DNA of 64,000 bases from Zanthoxylum bungeanum (Eukaryota > Streptophyta > Magnoliopsida > Sapindales > Rutaceae). The notes below the pieces were generated by a model, which saw nothing but the letters and a program-made list of their open reading frames with translations, had not been told where the DNA came from and did no database searches. The position numbers and the translations under genes are program-made. This document shows, piece after piece, positions 57,006 to 64,000 of the stretch. The stretch spans positions 186,001 to 250,000 of the forward strand of contig SKCR01018456.1 in the NCBI GenBank assembly GCA_019454045.1. The letters are read 5' to 3'. How positions within the stretch are numbered: the stretch's first letter is position 1; each line of letters starts with the position of its first letter.

Positions 57006-58778
57006 TCATTGGAGTTGGTTGACTATCAGTTGAGAATCTGATACCACTTTTATTCTGCTTGCTCCCAGTTCTTTAGCCAAACTGATTCCTGCAATCAACG
57101 CCTCATATTCCACCTCGTTGTTTGTAACCCTGAATCCACATTTGATTGCTTGACGTAGTATATCTCCATCAGGAGTAGTGATCACCACCCCAAGACCGCA
57201 TCCTTTCTTATTGCTGGAACCGTCCACTGCAAGTTTCCAAAGTGATGTGGATTGGATTGAATTGACTTCTTCATCTATTGAAACTTTCTGATTGAGGCTA
57301 AAGGCAGCAACAAAATCAGCCAACGCTTGAGATTTGATTGCTGTTCTGGACTGGTAAGTGATGTCGTGTTCTCCCAATTCAACCGCCCATTTCGTTAATC
57401 TTCCAGACAACTCCGGCTTATGAAGAATGCTCCTTAGAGGATACTCTGAATAAACTGTGATCGGGTGTCCCTGAAAGTATGGTCGTAGCTTCCTTGCTGA
57501 CATTACCAAGGCCAATACCAATTTTTCCAAATGTGAGTAACGTGATTCCGCATCGAGCAAAGCCTTGCTTACGTAGTAGACTGGTAGTTGGATGTTGTTG
57601 TCTTCTCTGATTAACACAGCGCTCACAGCTTGATCTGAGACTCCTAAGTACAGGAAGAGCCTTTCATTGTCGTGTGGTTTTGACAACAATGGGGGCGACG
57701 TTAAGTATCGCTTGAGATCTTTGAGAGCTTTTTCACAGGCTGGAGTCCACTCAAAGTTTTTTGCTTTCTTTATGGCTGAAAAGAACATAAAACTTTTATC
57801 TGTGGACTTGGAGATGAATCTGTTTAAAGCTGCAATTCTTCCTGCTAACCGCATAACATCTTTTGGGCAGGTAGGAGAGGGGATTTCAAGGATTGATTTG
57901 ATTTGATCAGGATTTGCTTCAATGCCTCGTCGCGTGACAACATATCCCAAGAATTTCCCAAAAGCTACTCCAAATGCACATTTTGTTGGATTTAACTTCA
58001 TCCCATACTTGTTCATTATGTTGAATGCTTATCCCAAGTGTTGTAGATGCTGATCTGATCTTGAAGATTTCACCAGCATGTCATCTACATAAACCTCCAT
58101 TGTTTTCCCAATCTGTTGAGAGAACATCCTGTTGACCATTCTTTGATAAGTAGCTCTCGCATTTTTGAGGCCGAAGGGCATAACTTTGTAACAAAAAATG
58201 CCTTTATTGGTCACAAAGGCTGTTTTCTCTTGGTCGTCTGAATGCATAAGGATTTGATTATACCCAGAATATGCATCCATGAAACTCAATAATTCATGCC
58301 CGGCCGTAGCATCAACCATTTGATCGATATGTGGCAGTGGGAAAGAATCCTTCGGGCATGCTTTGTTCAGGTCTGTGAAGTCAATACGAACTCTCCATTT
58401 TCCATTCTTCTTTCGTACTACCACCACGTTAGCTAACCAGTCTGGGAACTGTACTTCTTTGATGGCACCATTCTGTAATAATTTCTGGACTTCTTCATCA
58501 ATGATCTGATTTCTTTCTGGGGCGAACTTTCTTCTTTTTTGCCGGACAGGAGGGTAGTCTGGATCTATGTGGAGTTGATGGGTGATCAACCCAGGGTCAA
58601 TCCCTGTCATGTCTTCATGCGACCATGCGAATCGGTCGTGTTGTTTTTGCAAAAAATCAATCAAGTCTGCTCGAAGCTTGGGATCCAGATTTGCTCCTAT
58701 TTGAGTTTTGTGATCTGCATGTTCTGGATGAATTTGGACCTCGTCTAGTTCTTCAATACTTGGGAGTGTAGGCTCCAA
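57006..58778 (-). pseudogene. D1 reverse transcriptase and RNase H
   Basis: RT landmarks: [55 protein letters not shown] and YVDD. A frameshift near 58025 separates the thumb. Then RNase H ([15 protein letters not shown]) and the archaeal-type second RNase H (KLAVDGSSNKKGCGLGVV, NNEVEYEALIAG, VVSDSQLIVNQLQ). A TGA stands where Gly is expected before SYQARD (about 57005). It is preceded by an in-frame TAG at about 58803. Confidence 0.9.
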
Positions 58779-58802
58779 AGGATGAGGCCCGCTCTGTAAT
58801 TG

Positions 58803-59611
58803 CTATGCCGAATGAATCTTAGCTTTCATTGTTGTCTGGTAGCATCCTCTCGAGGCAATCCTATCACCTCTTATCTCCTGGACCCCCCACTTTGTTGGAA
58901 ACTTTAGTGTTTGATGATAAGTGGAAGATACAGCCCTCATTTCATGAATCCATGGCCTACCAATGATAAGATTGTAGGCAGAAGGACAATCCAAGACTAG
59001 AAAAGTAGTCATTAGGTTAATTCCTCCTGCGTAGACTGGAAGACATATTTCTCCCAAAGTAAATTTCTGCTCACCACTGAATCCGATTAACACCGTTGTT
59101 CGTTTGTTAACTTTCCCCAGCTCAGCTCCCATATCTGCTAAGGCAGTTGCAAATATGATGTTGGCTGAAGATCCTGTATCTACCAGAATCCGTTTGACCA
59201 TAAAATTTGCCACCTGTAGAGAGATCACTAAAGCATCATGATGAGGGTTCATACTTCCGGAGTTGCTGTCGTCTGGAAACTCCATCATCAGATTTGTAAA
59301 TTTTTTCTCCATAGAGACAGTGGAATGATGAATGTTTGACATGATAGCCCTGGCATGTCGTTTGGCCGCTGAATACGAAACTCCACTGATCTCTGATCCT
59401 CCTGAAATGAAATTCACCGTATTGTCGATTGGTGGAGGTGGAATTGGTGCTTCTTCATGTCCATCCCTCTCATTTCTTTGAGCAAATGTAGCTTTCCCTT
59501 TCTCTGTAAGTAAATCTCTTAGAAATCCCTTGTTCAGCAGCTCCAGGACTTCTAATCTTAATACCACACATTCAGCCGTCGTATGGCCGTAGTCTCGATG
59601 GAATTCACACC
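58803..59611 (-). pseudogene. D1 gag zinc finger and protease
   Basis: CEFHRDYGHTTAEC (near 59610) is the Tat-type knuckle. The protease active site RILVDTGSSANII is intact (near 59190), followed by FLVLDCPSAYNLIIGRPWIH. It is joined to gag by a one-base frameshift near 59612, and a TAG ends the frame at about 58803. The protease sequence itself looks usable. Confidence 0.88.
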
Positions 59612-60906
59612 ATTTTACTTGTGTCTTTCTTTTTGAAGCTTTCTCTGCTGCGTGGAGGCCATCTTACTTCATTTCCCATTTTTTTTAATACCAAAACAAG
59701 TTCTACTGGAGAAATAGAAAAATTATAATCTGGGAGTCTTGGCTTTTCTGCTTGAACTCTTTCCTGTGTTTTGTATGGCAGTGGTCTTCGATCAAAGTCC
59801 CTTCTGAGGGGCTGATGTTCTTTTCTTGGGTGACTTCTTTTCTCTGAATGATGATTAGGTGTCATCCTGGCGAATTCTTTATGTCGTTTGGATGTATGAG
59901 GGGTTCTCTCATTTTGCACATTGGAGGAATTATCTTTCCTTTTATTTCTCTTGTCTTCTTCCCATATGATTTCAACTTGAGCTCGTGCCATGGCCTGGTC
60001 CATTGTGTAGCATCGAAATTTAGTTAACTTTTTGTAGAGTCCGCTATCACAAAGTAACCCATTTCTGAAAGCTTCCACAGCTGTTGGCTGATGTAGATCT
60101 GGAATCGATATCCTCTCCTTGTTGAAACGGGCCACGTAGCTTCGCAAGGATTCACCCTTCCGTTGCTGGATGGTATTAAGGTCGTCAGTAGTTTTTTCGA
60201 GTTTGCAAGAGCTGGCGAAATGCTCCACAAACTTGTCTGCTAACTGTTGATAGGACTTGATGGATCTGTATGGTAGATTGATGAACCACGTTAGGGCAGG
60301 GCCTCCCAAAGTTTCTCCAAATCCTCTGCACATACCTGCTTCCCATTGAAGAGGAGCCAAGCCTGTCGACATCATTTTGTACTTGTAATGGATGACATGG
60401 TCGTCTGGGTCTGTGGATCCATCATATAGTTTCATGTCGGGTGGACTGAACTTCCGCGGTAACTCAATGGATGTAATGTTTTCCATGAAGGGGGTGTCAG
60501 AAATGGTTCCAGCTCTACTCTTCTTTATTGGTAGTTTCACTCCTGGTAGGCTGGACATGATTGCTTCTTTAAATTCATTCATTTCCCTTCTCATAGCAAT
60601 GGCAACTTGTTGAGCTTGGTTGAGAGGAGAATTTGGTAGGTCCCTCTGGTCCTCATCGTTTGATGGAATGTTATCTGTTGTTTCGTTGAATGCTCCCAAG
60701 AGATTAACTGGTGTGATACGGTTATTGGGCTGATCTGAGATATCATGATGCCGAGATGGGGATGAAACTAACTCCAACTGTTTCTGAAGGTTGATGTTGG
60801 AGTTACGAATGGTCAAATTTTCCTCTTCCAAAGCTTTTAATCTCTCCTGTAGAGTGGCCAGTTGTGATGACATTGGATCGGTTGTCTGTTCATTGCTTGA
60901 AGCCAT
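59605..60906 (-). CDS. D1 gag (capsid)
   Basis: 433-codon open frame starting MASSNEQ. There is an N-terminal coiled coil (LQERLKALEEENLTI, about residues 19-45). The capsid lies around residues 150-260 (YDGSTDPDDHVIHYK, LGGPALTWFINLPYRSI, FVEHFASS, RKGESLRSYVARFNKE), matching Retrotrans_gag. A basic tail follows. The frame runs into a stop just before the zinc finger because of one extra base (AAAATGG at about 59612). It binds the element RNA and forms the particle; ATG is 79 bp from the primer site. Confidence 0.88.
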   Translation of the reverse strand: MASSNEQTTDPMSSQLATLQERLKALEEENLTIRNSNINLQKQLELVSSPSRHHDISDQPNNRITPVNLLGAFNETTDNIPSNDEDQRDLPNSPLNQAQQVAIAMRREMNEFKEAIMSSLPGVKLPIKKSRAGTISDTPFMENITSIELPRKFSPPDMKLYDGSTDPDDHVIHYKYKMMSTGLAPLQWEAGMCRGFGETLGGPALTWFINLPYRSIKSYQQLADKFVEHFASSCKLEKTTDDLNTIQQRKGESLRSYVARFNKERISIPDLHQPTAVEAFRNGLLCDSGLYKKLTKFRCYTMDQAMARAQVEIIWEEDKRNKRKDNSSNVQNERTPHTSKRHKEFARMTPNHHSEKRSHPRKEHQPLRRDFDRRPLPYKTQERVQAEKPRLPDYNFSISPVELVLVLKKMGNEVRWPPRSRESFKKKDTSKMV

Positions 60907-60967
60907 GAATTACCAAGCTGTGATTGTTGGTAGAATACAAAATCTTTGTTTGCAAATAATTGCTAGG

Positions 60968-60985
60968 ACCCCACGGTGGGCGCCA
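60968..60985 (-). other. Primer-binding site of D1
   Basis: TGGCGCCCACCGTGGGGT on the minus strand, three bases after the 5' LTR. The TGGCGCC core marks a tRNA 3' end. Confidence 0.85.
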
Positions 60986-60988
60986 AAT

Positions 60989-61692
60989 TGTGGATGCTGG
61001 ATTTCGGCCGAGGTCCACAATCAGAATTTGGAAGTAGGGGCACTAACAATCCTGCAAAACAAAGAAGTACGAATGAGAGTAGACTGCCTACCGGTGTGGT
61101 AGGTACCGGAGACACTCCGACGCCCAAGTCAATAGTATGAAATGATCAGTAAATATGTTAACTATGAAAGCAAGGTTTCCTATTACCTTGACCTTCTTTA
61201 AGTGGCCGTGAGGGCGGAAGAAAATGTTTAGGAAATATGAAGCTCTGAGAGTTTATATTAGAGAAGAGAAGCTTGTGAGAAAGCACTGCCCTGTCTCTCG
61301 TATTTTGTTCGTAATTTATAGTTAAGGTAAATGACTTTTGCAGCTGGCATCAGTCCCACAATGTGCTAAGATATCTTTATTTAGTGAACAAAGTGGAGCA
61401 GTTGGATTATGATTAGGGTAAGTGGGAAACGTTTGGTAAAGATTTGGCTTAATGTATGAATCATTCTTCTACAAGTGGAAGAAGGGTTTCATTGGGCTTT
61501 ATGTGTCGGGCAAAGTAGAAGAATAGTAGTTGATATAATTAGAGGTTTTTTGTATTTAAGCTTATGACTTAATTGTGACTCAATAATAGATAAATCTTCT
61601 TGGGCCTGGCCTTTACTTTCAGGCTTTGCATATCATTTTGGGCTTTTAAGGTAAAAGACGGTTTTATCCTTGGCCCATTTTTGGTTCGTACA
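60989..61692 (-). repeat. 5' LTR of D1
   Basis: 704 bp, TGTGGATGCTGG...TTCGTACA, close to 38812-39495 with small length differences; followed by GCCGT. Confidence 0.92.
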
Positions 61693-61697
61693 GCCGT

Positions 61698-62085
61698 CAA
61701 GCGACATTTAAGAGCAACTGCAGTGGACATTCCCCATTCTATAGTGTCAAATAGAAGGGATGTTCACCAATCTAACAATCGAATTTCCAGACGATAACAG
61801 CTACAATCAGATGAACCCTCGTCATGATGCTCTGGTGATCTCTTTGCAGGTTGCAAACTTCATGATCAAACGAGTGTTGGTTGATACAGGGTTCTAAGCC
61901 AACATCATCTTTGCCACTGTCCTTGTAGATATGGGGGCTAAATTATAAAATATTAACCGATGGTTGACTGTGGTGATAGAATTTAGTGGAGAACATAAAT
62001 TTACCATGAGAAAAATATCTCTTATAGTCTATGCTGAATGAATCAATAAATAAACCACATTATTGAGTTTAGGATTTTTAATTTA
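61698..62085 (+). pseudogene. Relic F, part 3: protease
   Basis: Continues from 38811: KRHLRAT, then HDALVISLQVANFMIKRVLV and DTGF followed by a stop, where D1 has DTGSS. Then ANIIFATVLVDMGAKL, EFSGEHKFTM and a fading TTLLSLGFL. Several stops and shifts. Confidence 0.85.
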
Positions 62086-62125
62086 GAGTTTAGAATTTAG
62101 GACTTTTAAGATTTAGGGGTTTGGT
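62086..62125 (+). repeat. Degenerate telomere-like TTTAGGG stretch (1)
   Basis: TTTAGAG, TTTAGAA, TTTAGGAC and TTTAGGGG variants directly after relic F. Confidence 0.45.
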
Positions 62126-63480
62126 TTCTCAACCCAGTCGAACAGATTTGCGAAGAGATGAGACACAGTTCCTTCATGCAAGCACTTTCACGTGACTTTG
62201 CGCGTGTGGGAGACTTCGGCCACATGCGTTTAATGGGCTCTTAGTGGGCTTTTCTTTCTAGTATGCATGCAAGCAACCGAATGGCAATCGGAAATTTAAA
62301 ATACAAAGTCCATAGCCAACAAAGATTTTTAAGAAAAAAATATAGCCCATTAAATTTCGGAAACCAAGGACCTTACGAAACAACTGGGAAGATAGCCACT
62401 TTAACGGCCCACTTCACATACATTCCTTACCCTAAACTCTAATTTTTTTTTTATTATTTTATTATTTTTCTGAAAAATTAAGTAAAATATCCTAAATATA
62501 AAATGATTACAATAGCTAAGGGCTAGGGCCGCATTTGGGAAGTCATGGGCTCTTGGGCTGGAACCTTTGGAATTTAGCTTCTCTCACCAACAAGCTTTGT
62601 CCCATTAGCACTTGGAGCTACATGCGTCAGTATGCCACTATTGGAACATGACTTTTGGGATTTCTTTAGATGCTTTAAGGACACGTTTAGGCGTAAGAAG
62701 CTTGGTTTCGGCGTAAGAAGCCAACTGTTTGGGCATTTGGGCTCAATCTGGGCTTACTTCACGTGGGCTACTTTTCTGGCGTGTGGAAATTTTCGTTTGC
62801 TACTCGATGTGAGACAATTGCGAGTGGGCCTACACCATTCTTCTTGCTTGATTCGGCTTCGAGCGAGTGGCCTGGCTTTGTGGGAATTTCGGCCACGCGC
62901 GGTTCTTGGGCCACGTTTTGGAACTAAGCCCACGTCTTTGAGTTTCGGGCAAAAAGCATATTTGTATTCTTCAAGAATGCATGGGCTTTTTGGTACGTGG
63001 AGAACGCATCGACTTAAATTTCAAGCAGTGGGTGGTGGCAGCAAGTGGGTCAGCTTGGCAGGCTTTACTTTGGCGTTTTATGGGCTCCTTCATGCAGGCT
63101 TTTCAGGTGAATCTTTGTATTTATCATGATGGGGCACCTTCCGGGTCAGTTTTATGAGTGGCGATGCTACGATTACATGCTTTCCAAGCGAGTTACGGGC
63201 TGGAGGCTAGTGGTCTTGGTTTTCCCAGGCGATGTGAGATTTTGGTTGCCTTGGAGTTTCGGCCTGCTAGTGCAGCTCAGGCGTTTGCGTTTTGAGCTTA
63301 GTGTTTTGCATGGGCTAGGCCTAAAAGTAAAATGGGCTGCCTACGTGTAGCCATTATTGGGCTTTGAGCTAGCCTTTTGTTTTTCTACGGAAAGTGGGCC
63401 ATTTTAGCATAGTTAATTATGCTCATGTTGTGTTGCTGTTGGTTAAGGCCTGCGAGCCTATATGTCTTTCCTTATTATTA
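62126..63480 (+). other. Unassigned region with a 165-codon open frame
   Basis: The frame 62632-63129 shows no recognised domain and is rich in Leu, Phe, Gly and Trp. GGGCTT is very frequent, as in the minus strand of 33023-37053, so the two may be related. CACGTGA occurs at 62191. I do not call a gene. Confidence 0.3.
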
Positions 63481-63533
63481 GAATTAGGGTTTAGGGCTTA
63501 AGATTTAGGGTTTAGGGAGGATTTAGGGTTTCA
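63481..63533 (+). repeat. Interstitial telomere-like repeat (2)
   Basis: About five TTTAGGG units with spacers (TTAGGGTTTAGGG, TTTAGGGTTTAGGG, TTTAGGGTTT). TTTAGGG is the common plant telomere repeat. Confidence 0.65.
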
Positions 63534-64000
63534 TTTGTGCTTATTTTTCTTCTTCCTAAAATTTTTCTCTCTAAAATTCTTTCAATTTTTTTTTTTTTTT
63601 TTTAATTTTGAAGATGAAATTTATCAACTGGATATGACTTCCATGTCCCTTTGATTCTTCTTTTTCATCCAATATTAAAGTTGTTTGTGGGCTGATGCTT
63701 TAATTGCTGGGCTGGGCTCGGAGTTCTTCTGGGGCAGAGCTGCGTTTGTGGGGCTGACAGCTTGCATGGCTGACTTTCGTGGGCTGGATGTGAGTGGGCA
63801 TTCTCCTACTGGTTTCAATTTTGCGACTATGAGGCAAGTAATGCGTTGGTGGTTAGGCTTTTTGTTGTGCTGAATGGCTGAGTCCGGTGGCTCAATTTTC
63901 GGCCTGCTTTATGTCTCGCTGCAGTGCTTCATCCTTTGCGCGTTGTGGGCCGGCTTTAGTTTTGAGTGGCTTTGGAAACCTCCGGATTATTTCATCCTCT
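63534..64000 (+). other. Unassigned tail of the window
   Basis: A T run near 63588-63603, then G/T-rich sequence with GGGCTG motifs and a 62-codon frame I cannot assign. No feature supported. Confidence 0.3.

Larger units (their letters stand above)
38812..61692 (-). mobile_element. Element D1: Tat-type Ty3/gypsy LTR retrotransposon
   Basis: LTRs at 38812-39495 and 60989-61692, target duplication GCCGT (38807-38811, 61693-61697). The primer site, gag, protease, RT, two RNase H domains, integrase, antisense gene, minisatellite and polypurine tract are all present. About 10.9 kb of its 22.9 kb is the nested D2 element. Several frameshifts and a nonsense codon make the present copy defective. 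It inserted into a relic of its own family. Confidence 0.93.

Noticed and set aside
1..64000. tRNA, rRNA or snRNA genes
   Set aside because: None seen on either strand; only short primer-binding matches to tRNA 3' ends.

Overview
The window looks like repeat-rich intergenic and intronic DNA from a flowering plant, probably a eudicot. It has split genes with GT-AG introns, Ty3/gypsy elements of the Tat type, Ty1/copia elements with initiator-Met tRNA primer sites, a hAT-like element, and long 3'-UTR minisatellites. I recognise only one host gene: a cinnamyl alcohol dehydrogenase-like gene (CAD1-type) on the minus strand. Exon 1 lies at 27107-27195 and exons 2-6 at 328-1990. The six exons join into an open 355-codon frame. 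Intron 1, natively about 330 bp, has been stretched to 25.1 kb by nested mobile elements.

Inside intron 1 (2132-26918) sits element A, a minus-strand Tat-type Ty3/gypsy element with LTRs at 2132-3892 and 26221-26918. Its gag-protease lies at 23877-26169. Its reverse transcriptase is cut by element B, a plus-strand Ty1/copia element (13497-23557, target duplication CATCC, LTRs about 2.02 kb). A hAT-like element (2330-3331) sits in one LTR of A. Between pol and the 3' LTR, A carries a plus-strand (antisense) spliced gene. A 1.61-kb tandem duplication has doubled the TATA box, 5'-UTR intron and first coding exon of that gene.

Upstream of the CAD gene (from about 29.4 kb) lies an old plus-strand Tat-type relic, F, now in three pieces (29415-29933, 38394-38811, 61698-62085). 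It was interrupted first by element C, a minus-strand non-autonomous copia element (29934-38393). It was also interrupted by element D1, a minus-strand Tat-type element (38812-61692, target duplication GCCGT). D1 has gag, protease, RT, two RNase H domains and integrase, a roughly 67-bp minisatellite and its own antisense spliced gene. The D1 integrase was cut near its end by D2 (44742-55601, target duplication TAGGC). D2 is a gutted relative with two large minisatellites and only about 50 codons of gag left. One D2 LTR was then hit by a 3.0-kb solo LTR (45304-48316, target duplication GGGCC).

Two themes recur. First, two separate Tat elements carry an antisense gene with the same plan: TATA box, 5'-UTR intron, Transposase_28-like exon, basic linker, coiled coil and acidic-proline tail. 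Second, both copia elements are packed with perfect hairpins. Each has an array in the LTR and, in the untranslated leader, four long hairpins whose stems differ in sequence but whose loops carry a conserved CAAAG-type motif. These structured leaders are the best candidates here for something not yet described. The last 1.9 kb (62.1-64.0 kb) holds degenerate telomere-like repeats and an open frame I cannot assign.
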